From NCBI GenBank assembly GCA_964019415.1, contig OZ025879.1, positions 2,540,310-2,604,309 on the forward strand: a stretch of 64,000 nucleotides of DNA, written 5' to 3'. Under the pieces are notes generated by a model. It did no database searches. It was not told the DNA's origin and saw only the letters and a program-made list of their open reading frames with translations. Within the stretch, counting starts at the first letter, position 1. Every line of letters starts with the position of its first letter. The DNA comes from Ianthella basta (lineage: Eukaryota > Porifera > Demospongiae > Verongiida > Ianthellidae). This document shows positions 48,001 to 60,689 of the stretch, piece after piece. The translations under genes were made by a program, and so were the position numbers.

Positions 48001-51000
48001 TATTGCAACATTGTTGGATGTGTTAAAGAGATGCTTGCAAAAGAGAATGTGACATGCGAAGTTCTCAATGTTTTACAACACCATCTAGCTCTCAGTTCAG
48101 ACACAGCAAGCATACCTGAAGCCACTGAGAAGGAAGTCAATGAATTTATCAGTTTCTTGTTGAAAGATACTCATGCCTTACATTCTTACACAGCAACACT
48201 GCAGAAACTGAGCATTGTTAAAGTGATTACAGGTGAGTGGGAGTCTCTGGAAAACGTTGGTACTGTGTATGCCCTGCCTCATGAAGCCACACCAAGAGTG
48301 GGCCTGAAGGATATTCACTTGGACTCCAGTGTGAAGATCATAGAGATTGATCACCAGCATTCTGCCTTCTATGAACTAATGGGTGTACAGGTACTGGACA
48401 GATGGGATTTCTACAATCATGTGATCATCCCTCACTTCCAGCTGTTGTGTTTAGAGGCTCAGATAACACACCTTCAGCAAATGAGGATGGCAGGTGAACT
48501 CAATGAACTTCTACCAAAGCTACATAGCATTCGATTCATCAAGGATGATAGAAGAGATGAGCTGCAGCTTGCTTCAGAATACTATGACCCTGATGTTGAA
48601 ATAATGAAGGAATTCTTACCTGCTGATGTGTTTCCACCTAAAATGTGGTGTGAGTCAAATAACTTACAGATACTGAGGTTATTGAAGCTGAATTCTATAG
48701 TCACAGATGACATGTGGATAGAGTTTGCATCTCAGGTCCAGGACTGTGAGGAGAGTGCTCCTAAAAGAGCCGAAATGTTACTACAGTCTCTTCGCACTCG
48801 TGTCCGAGGAGTGTACCCCATATATAGTGTGGAGACTGTTGAGCCAGAGGAGACTCCTGAGCATTTTCTTCAGTTCTTGCGCAGTATTGCAGACATCAAG
48901 TTTGTACCATACCAGTTTCCATCTAATGTTGAACTACTATTTCGTCAGTTAGGAGTTACCATTCCTGTGCCTCCAAGTAAATTTGTTTGCTTTAGAAACT
49001 CATTGTTCAGCAGAGAAGACGTGACGATCACCAGTTTTATTCATGAGCACCCATCAGTTAAAATTAGTGTTCTGCTGCCTACAAGTTTGATTTACTATCC
49101 TAACCAAAGCCAGATTGTACGTCAAATTGTTTCAGCACTTGGAATGCAATTGCCTTCAGTGTCACTAGTGTGTCAAAACCTATTGAGACTGGCATCATGC
49201 GCTGAGCGGTGCAACCTGTCATCTAGGCATGAAAACAAAGATGCTGTTGAAAGACTGCAGCAGCTCTTCACTTGTCACTATGACTATTTTGCAGGCATTC
49301 GTGATGAGCCATTGCTGAATGAAATATCAAGTCACCTAGATGGGGGAAAGTGCCTGTTCATTCCTTCTGGCTTGTCATTCATGATAGTGAAGGGAAGCAG
49401 CAGGCTTGCCAAAGCTACAACCAGTGGCAAGCCCTATTCCAAGTATCTGTCATGTGTTCCGCACTACCTGACATTGCCCAAGTACTCCCGGTTTCTAGCA
49501 ACAATTGGTGTCAAGGAGGGCATTTTGGCTGAGCACTATGTATGCATTCTGGAAGCATTGTACACTTCAGGTCATACTGCAGATCCAAACTTCATTGAAG
49601 TCATCAGTGCCCTTTACAAGGACCTAGTAAGGTTGTTAGAGGGACCTGAAGGAGGGGATGCAGAGGCTTACATCGAAGCCTATGAGAAACCAATCCCATT
49701 ACCTTCAACGAATGGAGTGCTGCTCCATGCTGACCAACTTGTTCTAAATGATGCAGAATGGATAAAGGAAAGGTTGGAGCAGTGTTCTGACTATCATTTC
49801 ATTTTACCTCCACCACATAAGAGTAGTGGACAGGTATCTCTACCTCCCTGTCTTGGAGTACAACCACTTAGTGAACTGATCTTTGAAGAACTGGACAAGG
49901 CTGCAGTGCTGGACAGGGACAACCGCTGTGAAGCAGAGCTCAAGGCAGAGACAACTGCACCTGTGGTTGATCATGAGGAAGAAGAAGAAGACGAACTGGT
50001 TGAGAGCTGTCCATATTCAAGCCAGTTTATTACTTTTATTCAGTCAGAGGAGTTTGGAAATGGTCTTCGAAGAATGATAAGTCACCGACTGGGAGGGAAA
50101 CCTCTATTCAGAGAGCACACGGAAGCTATTGAGGCTGTTCAGAGCCTTGACGTCAAGTGTGTCTATGCCATTAGAACTCATTTGATGCATAAGGACAGTG
50201 GAAGAATACCAGATACCCAATGTGATGATGCACCTTGCTTTCTGGATGAGAAATCTGACACACAATGTCTCTATGTGTGTTTTCATCCCAAAAGTGAACA
50301 TGCTAGCAACATACGACTTCTGGCTATGGTTGTTGGATACATCACAAGGATGCTTGGTGGGAATGTGAATCCTATGTACCTACGGGAAGTCTTAGAATCT
50401 TGTGATCCCACCGCTGTGGAAGGCGTATTAGATGTTAATCGTGTGACAAAATACAAGGTGCAGGATGAGACTGATGGCAGTATGCTACAGTATCAAGAGG
50501 GTAGGGGTACAACTGTAGAAGATGACCTTGAGTTAATGTTGACCTGCAACTTCAGAGAGGGAGACCTTGTTAAGTACTGTAGTGAAAATAGCCGAATGGT
50601 AATTGCTAGAGTCATGAATGTACAGAATTCCGATGATGAAAGTTATCTGTTTCCTCCAACTGTTTGCCTCAAGCTAACACCTAGGAGTGATGAAGAGCTG
50701 GAAGGAAAAGAAATGAATTCCTTGCTTGTGTGCAAGTTCCTATCGCCACAACAGATCACACACCTCCAATCTCTTTGTGCTGTACAAGATGACTCCGAGC
50801 AGCAGAATAGCAGCACAGAACTGTCTCAGGAGAAGGATGTCCTTCTGGAACTGCCTTGCAGCAATAGACAAGACTTGCAATGCTATTTTTCTGGCATTAG
50901 TGATGCCCTTGAGCAGTTTGGGACTCTACAGAGGTTATTTGCAATCGAGCGACTCCTCTTTCAGCTCCATTTTGACTGTGTTCACAGAAACAGCCAGCCA

Positions 51001-52030
51001 GCAGCATTTCCAGACTTAGTAGAAGTTCTGAAAACCAGCTTTGTTGTCCACTGCACTGACGAAACTTTCATTCAGTCCCTTGAAAGTAAAATTAGCAGCT
51101 TACTGCAACCTCTAATGCAACCGGACCCAATTGTACAGCCTGATGTGCCTGTTTACCAAAGGCAAAGTTCCTACACAGAGCTTAGTTCATGGAGCATTCC
51201 TGATCTGCCATCTACTGCAACTGGCACTGGTAGCCGTGCTGGAGGATCTACCTACCGTGGACAGCACCTTCCTTCAGCACCACTTTCTGCTGCTTCATAC
51301 GTTCCTTCCAGACGAAGGAGAGGAAGGCAGAGATCACGTTACCCTGTAGCACCTGCTCCTGGGACACTCAGAGGTGGTGGGACATACATTTGGGGAGGTG
51401 GCACAGGACGTGGTGTCCAACAGTCTATCTGGCCAGAGGTGACAGAAGAAGTAACACCTGTTCCAGCTCCAACAGTGAGTCTTGAGAATGCCTATGTTTG
51501 GCTAAAAGATGCATGCCGCACTGTGCAGCTTGTCAAGGAAATGGAGGATGTTAAGGAAGTCATTAATGTGCCCAGCCTGGAAGGAGAAGAGCAAGCCAGT
51601 GTCTACAAGTATCCTGAGACTCTCTGCTTCTATGCTCATGAGATTGTGCTCAAGTGCTTGAAGGCTGTGTTTTTTGCTTACTGTGGCTTGCCCGACCAGT
51701 TGGTGGAATGCAGCAATCTGGTACAGCTACACCAGACACTGATGGGAAAGCTTGCAGGAAACCATGAAGTTCAGAGTGTGTTAAGTGAAACAGTATGTAG
51801 CTATGTTCACCTAGTAAGTGGACATGGGGACTGTTGTCGGTTCCCCTCATATGATCCCCCAGCCCTGCCCTGTGACACTCACTCCCCAGCTGTGGCTACA
51901 GAAGTGCTGAGATCAGCCGTGTGCTTTGTGGAGGAGATTCAGAAGCTGGCCCAGATTCGTGCATTCTTCCCTGAAGGCCTGGAGTCCTTCATTGTTGTTC
52001 GACCAGACAGCTGGACAGAACAGGAAGGAG
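36047..52030 (+). pseudogene. giant sacsin-like exon 4, copy B (two lesions)
   Basis: This has the same layout as the copy A exon: GHKL N-boxes near 39235, 42262 and 45480, a J-like segment (RLLFQLHFDCVHRN, no HPD) near 50950, HEPN at about 51480-51950, and the donor GGAG|GTTAG at 52030. Against A and C, 734 bp are missing at 36150/36151 inside the first ATPase module; the frame is lost and a stop follows within 12 codons. A one-base loss near 39780 separates two further open frames (to 39847, then on to 52030). Downstream of that, about 4,050 codons stay open, which is unusual for an old pseudogene. The lesions may be recent, allelic or assembly errors, or an internal start could be used. 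Confidence 0.8.
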
Positions 52031-52773
52031 GTTAGCAAGTGTTTCATTAAGCATTCACATGTTAACTATGCGATAAAGTAAATGAGGTGCACACAGTGAT
52101 CTGTTCTCATCTGCCAGTATGATCTGCATGACTTCAACGTTATGTGTAAGTTGAACTGGACCTAACGCATACCCTCCTAGCCATATATATAATGATGTAT
52201 GTGTACTGTGTTCTTAACCTGAGGCCTAGCATGACAACTAGAGGAGAGTTGCAGTCTGCAATTTTTATGATGCTCCATATGGATACTGAGCTGCATTAAG
52301 TACTAGATCATAGTGATTGTTGCAGATGTAATCAGAAACTATCTCAGGTGAATCAGAATGTCATACTCCCCTGTTTGAATAAATTTTCCTGGACAATACA
52401 TTTTGTGGAATATTTCAACATGAATATTTATACCATGGAAATAAGAAATTTCCTGAATTGTGGTGTCATTGTATCTATATAGGCATGTTGCATTAGGGTG
52501 CATGCATGCACATGCAATAATGTACGTATGCAGTATTACAGTGTAGGTCATAGTAGACTGTCTCTTACACTATATTGACTTTTATAAATTGCATATAATC
52601 CAAAATATATTCTAATAGTATATGTGTATAGCATGTCTTCTGCACTAAGTGGCTTGTCTACTAGTGTCATGTAGTGCATAGCTCCTGTGCATTGTATGTA
52701 TATATGTACATGCAAATTACTCCACATTGTTGTCTGCTTGTTATACATGACTGAATTGCTACTCAATGTGTAG

Positions 52774-53414
52774 AGCTTCCTTCCCGCTGGGAAAGACACG
52801 GGGAACGAGAGGAATGGAAGATTGTTCCTGTCAACCCTCACAGTCATGAGTTCAAGGAGATAGCAGCCCTCTTCACCAGGACCATGCCAACTGATAGGTA
52901 TGTCATTGACAGGCTAGAACGAGTACAGAACAGGGTTCTGTGGATGAGGTACCGTGACTGCAAGGAACGCTTTGGGAGGGATCTGCCCTCTGCAGGAGAG
53001 AAGCACTTGTTTCATGGAACACGACAGAATGACCCTGAAGTCATTTACAGTAGTGATGCTGGTTTTGATGTTGGCCACAGCAGAGTTGGGATGTGGGGAT
53101 CAGGGAACTACTTTGCAGTCAATGCATCTTACTCTGACTTTTATGCACATGCAAAAAATGTCCTTGGACGTCGAGACCCACTTTACAAGATGCTGGTTGC
53201 CAAGGTTCTCACTGGGTTGCCAATTGTTTCACCTCCAAATAGCGAACTGAGATTCCCACCTGAGCGAGCTGACACAGGTGCTAGGGAGGGAAGAGTGAGA
53301 CGTCACTACAACAGCGTGCAGGGGACAACTGGAGGATCAGAAGTTTACATCACTTACAGCAATGAGCAAGCCTACCCAGCCTACATCATTTCTTATATAA
53401 GGTGTAGGCCTTAG
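52774..53414 (+). CDS. PARP-type ADP-ribosyltransferase exon (copy B)
   Basis: This follows a 743-bp intron (52031-52773, acceptor CAATGTGTAG). The join GGAG|AGCTTCC keeps the frame (EQEGELPSRWERHGEREEWK), as in copy A. It encodes the ART domain with HLFHGTRQNDP, an intact catalytic Tyr (GSGNYFAVNASYS) and the strand YITYSNEQAYPAYIISY. Val occupies the catalytic Glu position, suggesting mono-ADP-ribosylation. Similarity to A ends at the last core strand; the protein then stops after RCRP, so the linker and ZU5 modules of A are missing. Whether it is expressed depends on the broken exon 4. Confidence 0.75.
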
Positions 53415-54784
53415 AATGTTATGCACGCATTCGCATAGCAGTACATACGTAGTTTCAAGTAGGCACATACTGTAGTATTTATATGTGCTCAACTAACATT
53501 CATAGTCAAACTACAGCCTTAATGTTCGTTTTGTGGAGACATATTGTTGTAGTTGTTTAATTGGTAGTGAAATATAACCAAGCAGGGCTGCCTATAGAGT
53601 CTTTTGGGAGCCCCTTGAGACACATTAAGTTTCATTGTGCTCCTCACACGTGGGCCTGGGCAACTATTGTGCATTATGCCATTTATTACCTTAGCCTAGT
53701 ATCTCTTACTGCATGTAAGTAAGTTGGTTCCAGCTAGACACATGACTTCGGTCTGCAACTAGTAACACAGCACAAATCAGCTTAATGCTGAGTTGTCGTA
53801 TTGCACACATTTCTACACAGATCTAGATACAGTGCTAACAATATAATATGGCTACAGAGCAAACAAGTCGAGAAAGACTGGAATGCACAGAAATACCATT
53901 ACACACTACACATGCACATCACTTGCATCAAGTTGTATTGCTACAATGAACAGTAAATGTAAAGCTGTGACAAACTAGTTCCGTATTAATAAATTTGCAT
54001 AAACCATGCCATGCAGTGTATGGATGCATATGTGTTCTGGTCAGTGATGTATTAGGGTCTTTGTTGCTGTTAACGTTAACCTCTGGGACCTCACTGGCAA
54101 GGTAAGATCTCTTGTTAGATATATACTTGGTGCACGTGCCATGCAACTGGTCGTGCATGCATGCACAGATCATGACAGTAGTACACTGGATCATACATCA
54201 CACACATGGGTGTACTTGTCTATATATCATGGCATCCTTTCCCGTTTTCCTTTGATTTCCGTTTGATTATTACATTCATCCATTTCTGCTTTGCTGGAGG
54301 GAAGTGCAATAGAAGTCAAGGCTTCGCCCAGAATCACCCTTCTCTGTGTCTCTATTCAAGACTGTATACTGCGATCTGTGGTACAGACCTAGTGGAGGAT
54401 TGCGCTTCTGTTGTCCACCATTAATTTTTTTACAATGGTCATTTAAATATGCGCCCAGTCCCTATCACTGTGGTACATGGAGCGGAAATGAAAGGTGGCC
54501 TTAATAAATACAAGTTCCACTTGCCATAATTAGGATACTTCCGCTTGCTAAGAAGGACACTTCCGCTTGCTAAGTAGGACACTTCTGCTTGCTATGTAGA
54601 ACAGTTCCACTTATAAGTAGCCTAAAGACACCTTTGTAACTAAGTTGACCAAAAATTCAATAGCATAGTTCTGAGCTGAATGGCACCCCATAGAGACAAG
54701 CCACTTATTATTTGAGAAGACATGTAACTGTTACAGAATATATGTTTGGCATGAGCAATCTATATAAGAGTCTTAGTGGTGCAT
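53415..54784. other. intergenic stretch, no gene seen
   Basis: This is AT-rich with only short, unconvincing open frames. The only structure noticed is the tandem repeat at 54508-54620. Confidence 0.4.
54508..54620. repeat. short tandem repeat, period about 23 bp
   Basis: There are four to five imperfect units built on ACACTTCCGCTTGCTAAGTA. Confidence 0.7.
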
Positions 54785-55320
54785 GAAACATCATAAAAAT
54801 TGCTGCAACTCTATACTCTAGATGTCAAGTTATGTCTCAGCTCAACGCCATAGTGAGCAATTTTCCCTTGTACGTGTGTCCCAGTCCCATGCAGTAATCA
54901 CATTACTGTATTACATTAGAATTTCAATAACACATCGTTTTATATGGCTGGGAGGGTATTGGTTAGGTCCTGTTTAACTTACACATAACATCATGCAGAT
55001 CACACTAGCAAATGAGAACAAATCACTGTGTGCACCTCAAGATCATCATTTACTTCATTGCACAGTTAACCTGTGAATTAATGCTTAAATGAAACACTTG
55101 CTAACCTCCTTCCTGCTCTGGCCAGCTGTCTGGTCGAACAACAGTGAAGGCCTCTACACCTTCAGGGAAGAATGCTGAATCTGGGCCAGTTTCTGTATCT
55201 CCTCCACAAAGCACACGGCTGATCTGAGCACTTCTCTAGCCACAGCTGGGGAGTGAGTGTCACAGGGCAGGGCTGGGGGATCATATGAGGGAATCGACAA
55301 CAGTCTCCAAGTCCACTCAG
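54785..55320 (-). pseudogene. 3' scrap of a sacsin-like gene (copy D)
   Basis: Bases 55320-55106 match the last 215 bp or so of the giant exon: the end of the HEPN domain (SYDPPALPCDTHSPAVARE, AVCFVEEIQKLAQI) and the donor GGAG|GTTAGC. Bases 55105-54785 match the start of the following intron in A. A small deletion breaks the frame near 55175. The copy is cut off at 55320, where unrelated reverse-transcriptase sequence begins. It shows that a fourth family member, on the minus strand, once existed or was copied here. Confidence 0.8.
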
Positions 55321-55520
55321 CGATCGCGGAGGCCCTGGAGTAAATCCTGCGCATGCAGGAGGGGATGCACGGGGTCTTGCGCTATTTGGACGAGCTCTTG
55401 CTGCTGGGGGCACCAGGCTCATCTGAGTGCTCCAATGCCCTAGCAATCACGTTTGTGACCTGTGAGGAGCTGGGTGTTCCCGTGGCAATGGATAAGGTGG
55501 AGGGCCCAGTGGTATAAGCC
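55321..55520 (+). mobile_element. reverse-transcriptase fossil (DIRS- or LTR-type)
   Basis: A short plus-strand stretch recalls the catalytic region of a DIRS/Ty3-like reverse transcriptase: VLRYLDELLLLGAPGSSEC, then ELGVPVAMDKVEGP. It is a broken fragment without recognisable ends. It abuts scrap D exactly, so the two were joined by a rearrangement or insertion. Confidence 0.5.
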
Positions 55521-56653
55521 TTACTTTCTCGGCATCTGCCTGTGATTCAAGTGTACAAGTACTTCCATTCCCTCCCTCAAGGTTGTCAGGTGCTACACAA
55601 GAGCAACCTCCCTTACATTTAGAGCCACCACTTGGGTTGCTTTCCTAGAGCCAGTGAGGTGGCATATGCACGAGCCTATTTCAGGACTATCTCTGCAGTC
55701 ATCCATTACAGAGATGGGCTTGCAGTATCTTTAATTGGTAAAGACTTTTGGCTTAGATGCAGATCTGAATAAGAGTGTCATCGATGTGGTGTTAGTGACT
55801 GCATTCAGGCAGTGTACACAATCAAGAGCCAACGTGAGGGCAAGCCTGAGCTGTTAACATTGCACATGGGCAATTTTGTAAGGTGTCTGAGCGAAATTGT
55901 GCACATGCTGTCAAGCAGCCCCTGTCGTGCAAAAAGTCCTGCACTAGAGCGCCCGCTTTTATGCTTCCTAGATAACTTTGATTAACTCTATCTCGTTCTT
56001 GAATACTTTAGAGTCGATTCGTTCGCAACAGAGCTGGTAGTGCTGGTATATCACTTCAGACTAGCTTTCGCCCAGACCGGTTTTGGCCCCGGATCGAATT
56101 TTTCGTGACACCCCAACAAGGAGCGTTTGATCGGCAATTAAAGAACTGCAATGGTATCACAACAATCACAACTGAACAACTGTAATGGTTATGTTATAAA
56201 TCCCTGTTTGCTGCACAATATATGCTATTTCTCTGTATATAGCTATAGAGTTAGCTAACACATGCGTTGCCAAGTGAATTTATCAATACTATAATTTATT
56301 ATAGCTATATAGCTAGCTACCATTGTTCCGCATACACAGTGCTAATACTACAGTACAACATTCACTACAGTATATACACACCCATACCCATCATATTGTA
56401 GGCAACAAGTGGGTACTCAGTAAGTGGGTGTCGCCGTCGGTAACTTATTAGCTAGCTAGCTAGCCAAGAAAGCATTGTAACAGACTGAGTTGACATGTGT
56501 TCACATGAAGCAACTTAGCTACGTATTGCAGTGTAACATTTAGAGTTGTGGGTGTTCTAGAAAGCGCCAAATTATGGACGAAGCAGCTATTTCTTGTCAC
56601 TGGTTATAGTTCATGCAGTTCAACATACACTGGCAATCCCTGGTCCTAAAAAT
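55521..56653. other. intergenic stretch upstream of copy C
   Basis: No gene is seen. Up to about 56000 it may be further decayed mobile DNA. An AGCTAGCT tract lies near 56447-56463. Similarity to the 5' flank of gene B begins at about 56654. Confidence 0.4.
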
Positions 56654-56893
56654 CTTTCACCCCCAATTTCCGTTTCACTTTTGTAATCTTCCGTTTTCTG
56701 TTTCGCGGAAAGGATGCGAATTCTAGGAAGGCGAACTTTATCGTGAGAGGTGCCTTCGGCAGCTGATTCTCTTTGTCTCTGAGCTTCTGTTGAAGACCTG
56801 GAAGACTACTGCTCCCAATAACTTTGTTTAACTGGTGTCCTGTTGCTACAGTTGCGCTGGCCGGGCGGCCGATGCAGCCAGCTGGCTAGAGCC

Positions 56894-56912
56894 ATGAGTG
56901 ACGAAGAACCAG
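56894..56912 (+). CDS. sacsin-like exon 1, copy C (start codon)
   Basis: The exon ATGAGTGACGAAGAACCAG encodes MSDEEP; the donor is GTCAGT. Same length and phase as A and B. The following intron is only 67 bp. Confidence 0.75.
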
Positions 56913-56979
56913 GTCAGTCTACAGTCTACTGGTTGTATGCCCCTATAGGCACTATAAATCGTTCTCTTTCTCTTTGCAG

Positions 56980-57065
56980 ATGAGTTTGGAACGAGACAAG
57001 CACCTTTGGTGGTGCGAATTAGCAAGATCTTGTCCGATTATCCTCCTGGCGCACAGATTTTGAAG
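56980..57065 (+). CDS. sacsin-like exon 2, copy C
   Basis: This 86-bp exon between TTTGCAG and AAG|GTAGGC encodes EFGTRQAPLVVRISKILSDY and PPGAQILK. Confidence 0.8.
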
Positions 57066-57150
57066 GTAGGCACGATCATCCGTGCAAATCTAAGCCCTTT
57101 GCACCATGCCCATGATAGATGAGCACCCTCTGACTGTTCCGCATGCTCAG

Positions 57151-57409
57151 GAACTCATTCAGAACGCAGACGACGCAAAGGCAACTAGAGTGGCCTTCCT
57201 GGTAGATCCCAGAGAACATGGTGCGAAACACCTAATCAGACCAGAGCTTGCTCGATTCCAAGGTCCGGCCTTGATAGCGTGGAACAATGCCAAGTTTGAG
57301 AAGGAAGACTGGGAGAACATTGGTCGACTGGATCAGAGCTCAAAGGAAACGGAGGTGCTTAAAGTGGGGAGATTTGGCATTGGTTTTCAGTCCATTCACC
57401 ACATCACAG
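57151..57409 (+). CDS. sacsin-like exon 3, copy C
   Basis: This 259-bp exon encodes the ELIQNADDAKATRV N-box and GRFGIGFQSIHHIT loop of the first HSP90-like module. Acceptor, donor and phase are the same as in A and B. Confidence 0.8.
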
Positions 57410-58137
57410 GTGGGTAACTGGGGTGCATCTATGTTGGTGGGTGGGTGGATGGTGACAGCAATTGCTGAGTAGATATGATACGTGGATAGCTAGCTGCTGC
57501 CACATTAAATCTAAAGGGATTGGGTCACTGCACGTAAGTTATTGTAAATTCTTGAATAGCAACCATTGGCTAACTCATGCTGTACCACACAACCATTATT
57601 GTTTGGTGATGAGATTATGTGATTCATTGAAGAGATGTGCCCATTTTCGTGTTTTAGGCCTTACGCTGGGCTGCTGTCTAGGCTATGAAATGTCACAGTA
57701 GAAGCTGCACCTGAAAATCTTATCACCATACGCTTAAACTGCAATGTTTTCACAATCCATCCATGGTACTGGATGGTGAATATCGTTGAAATAACCCACT
57801 GGGTAAGGACATGAACAGGACAATCCTCTCAGCCATATTTTGGCTAGATTGTCACATGCAAATCACATGACCTGGGACCCGCCACTTATGTGCAGTTGCA
57901 CAATCAAGTTATGCCGATAAAAGTGACTACAGTATGGTTGTCTTGAAAAGTGTCCAGAGATGCACAGGAATCTGGGATGCCATCAACCACATTAGCCACA
58001 AGGGGGAGCATGTATGGTCCATGTCTTTATAGAATGTATGCATTCGCATGTTTGTATGATGGCTGGTCACGCGCACCTAGCTACGTATGTGGTATAATTC
58101 CTACTTGTTTCTGCTGCTATTGTGTTAAATTGAACTA

Positions 58138-58512
58138 GCAGACATCTCTCTGCGTGCTCAGCGCATGTCGGCAGCTAGGTGAACAGCACCCCTCTTTGTG
58201 TGTTTGTTTGTTCCCTCATAAAATGTCCCCCCACTCCCTTAACTGGCATGGCGTGTATCAAGTCTGCCAATGACCTGTAGTGGAAGGGTCAATAATTTTG
58301 AAAATGGTGTCTGCCTGTGGAAAATGGCGAAGAAATCATGCTCTTCAGCCGCAAGGCAGCTTGGCGAATGACACCCCTCTAAGAACATGACACCCCTCTA
58401 AGAACATGCCATCAACTGGCATGGAGCGTCTCCAGCCAATTCCCTGCAAGGTGCCAATTTTATGAAGGAACAAACAAACACACAAACCGAGATCCGGTGC
58501 ATTATAGTAAGA
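58138..58512. mobile_element. MITE-like insertion with inner inverted repeat
   Basis: It interrupts sequence that is continuous in A and B (GTGTTAAATTGAA ... CTGTAACTGCAAG). Inside are inverted arms TTGTGTGTTTGTTTGTTCC (about 58195) and GGAACAAACAAACACACAA (about 58471), and a doubled GACACCCCTCTAAGAACAT. No coding capacity. Confidence 0.6.
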
Positions 58513-59485
58513 TTACTCTGTAACTGCAAGTCAGTCGCATGGCTTCCTAAATTGTCAGCTTGCATTTGGGGCAAGCTGAAGAAGGTGTATGAGGACTATA
58601 TAGGCAATATGTAAATGCCTAACCCTAAATGTCTACATGATATAGAGCACTCAGCTCTTGAGGACACAATCTGGGCACCCACTGCTTTGAACTGCTATGC
58701 TTTTGATGCCTACTGTGCTGCTGTTACAGAAACTTGTTCTTTTCCAGCTGCAGTTTTAGACGATTTCTTCCAGGCTTCACTGGCAGTCTGTTATCTAACT
58801 GTATATTACTTGACAAATTCTGTGGGTGCAGACTCTAGATGGATCCATAACCATTGTGGCCATGCAACATGGTTGTATGTAACTCCTCATTAATACTCCC
58901 CATGCTGCAGATTGCAGAATAGTGAATATTAATGGGTAATATTTAGTCACATTCATCATGAAACATGGAGATTCGGTGGAGCCACTGCGTTTGTAGTCTC
59001 CATATCTCAATTCCATATAACTGGATTGTCTGTATGTAAACTCCTCCTGCAAGCTTGTGCATGATCAACATGAAAAGCGAACTGTACAGAAAGCATGTTG
59101 CTGCATGTGAAGTGTCACATTCAGTGCAAGAGCAGTGGAATGTATGCCACAGTATCGTGCTCATAGGATTGTCTTATCATTGTAATTGCGTTCTACAGTT
59201 GATTTCAGAATGGTTGTGCAAGTGACAAATGGTAAATCACAAATAGTAATGTCAAATGGTGTGACATCATAGTGTAAAGTCTTGCGATTGTCGTGAGTGG
59301 CACATGCAACTAACAGTGCATGCGTTAGTCATCACAATAATAACAATATTATTATGACATCATAATTGCTGACATTGACTGCTTATAATTACCAAGGAAT
59401 ACGCAGAAGGTACCTGACCACTTTAGGCTATTTCCAGAATGGTGGCCGGATGTGGGTTAGGGATATATATGTTACATATTATATA

Positions 59486-60473
59486 TATCAGACAGCACGG
59501 TAGTGCTGTCTATGTAGGGATGGCAGTGGTTGTTTGTATGCTGTAATACAAACGAAAAGTCGCGCTACTCCTGAACAGGACCGAAAACTGGCAAACGAAG
59601 CTTACCATGACGAAGCAGGGATCGAACAATGCGCATGACTAACCTTACTTCCCAGCAAAGGTGCACCTACATTTAGAGAGCACCCTTGACATTACCCACG
59701 TTTTGTCTTCTTATTCTTCTTATTCTTCATATTCTTCTTCTCTGACAGCTGTAGCGCACAAACCAGAGGGCCCAGGAGGATACGTCTTGTACCATATTGC
59801 ATCAATTTTGGCTGGCTACGTTCCTTTGTAGGTTAGAAGGCAGCACGAGTTAGTGCTGAAGACAGCGCTTGCCACAACTCTTGCCGTGTTGCTTGGCCGC
59901 GCGGGACGGACGCCATTTTCAAATTATGTAATTATACCGAATGAAACCGAAGCAACTGGTGCCATTGTTAGCGACTGCAGCAATTAGCTTGCGCACTGTT
60001 TGAAGGACTTTCGCGTGGTCATGCACTTCCCCACCACGGTTGGCTTCCAGTCGCCGTTTCTCGCTGGGTTAGCACGGAACCTAGGTGCTAGCCCACACCT
60101 TGAGCTCCAGGATTACAGAAATGAAGGTATAATGCCTGCACCAATGCCCTATGGTTGAGACTAAGTGTGTTGCTTCAGCTTAGCTGCCCACTATAAAAGT
60201 ACAGAAACTAGAAATAATAAAAATTTTCTACAAAAATTGTAAGGATGTAGGGATGGCATAAAAAGAAAAGAAACAAGTAAAGGCTGTTACACATGCAGTG
60301 GAGCATTAACCATCGTCCCTACATTCAAGGATGTAGGACTATAAGGTGCAACATTCTTGCATGTAGGGACCATGGTTAATGCTCCACTGTGTAACAGCCC
60401 TTACTTGTTTCTGTCCTTTTTATGCCATCCCTACATCCTTACAATTTTTGTAGAAAATTTTTATTATTTCTAG
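59486..60473. mobile_element. copy-C-specific composite insertion
   Basis: About 990 bp split the B-like sequence GTTACATATTATATAT ... ATACATATGACT. The left part contains the hairpin CAGCACGGTAGTGCTG, and GATCGAAC-type sequence near 59609 recalls a tRNA-derived SINE B box on the minus strand. The right part is a foldback (60208-60473). It could be one element or several nested ones. Confidence 0.5.
60208..60473. repeat. foldback repeat, about 115-bp arms
   Basis: The left arm starts CTAGAAATAATAAAAATTTT, and the right arm is its complement ending in TTATTATTTCTAG. Both contain TGTAGGGATGGCAT and GTGGAGCATTAACCAT or their complements. The loop is near 60330-60345. Confidence 0.8.
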
Positions 60474-60689
60474 TATACATATGACTGATATGCATAATAA
60501 AAGCAAACCACGAGTATGACCTTTGAAGATATTTAGAGACTTCACCAACGGTTATTAATGAAATGGCATGCAGTATATAGACACGATTTATTTATGTTCT
60601 TGTGCAGGATTGACATTAATTAGCTGCAGTAATTTCTGTAATATTCCATTGCTGCATGTTCTTAAATAACTCCATACGCTTTGTTTCAG

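Larger units (their letters stand above)
7266..53400. repeat. giant inverted duplication (arms 7266-31375 and 32475-53400)
   Basis: The 5' flank, exons 1-3, intron 3, giant exon, following intron and ART exon occur on both sides in opposite orientation. The outer limit falls inside the ART exon: similarity stops after TATGTGAG at about 7266 in A and TATATAAG at about 53400 in B. The spacer is 1.1 kb. Arm differences are mostly mobile insertions in A and B introns and a 734-bp loss in B. Confidence 0.85.
57410..60689 (+). other. intron 3, copy C
   Basis: It shares blocks with intron 3 of A and B. Two insertions found only here, at 58138-58512 and 59486-60473, are listed separately. No host gene is seen. 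Confidence 0.6.

Noticed and set aside
59560-59640. tRNA gene suggested by a GATCGAAC motif
   Set aside because: No convincing cloverleaf or A box; at most a decayed tRNA-derived SINE piece.
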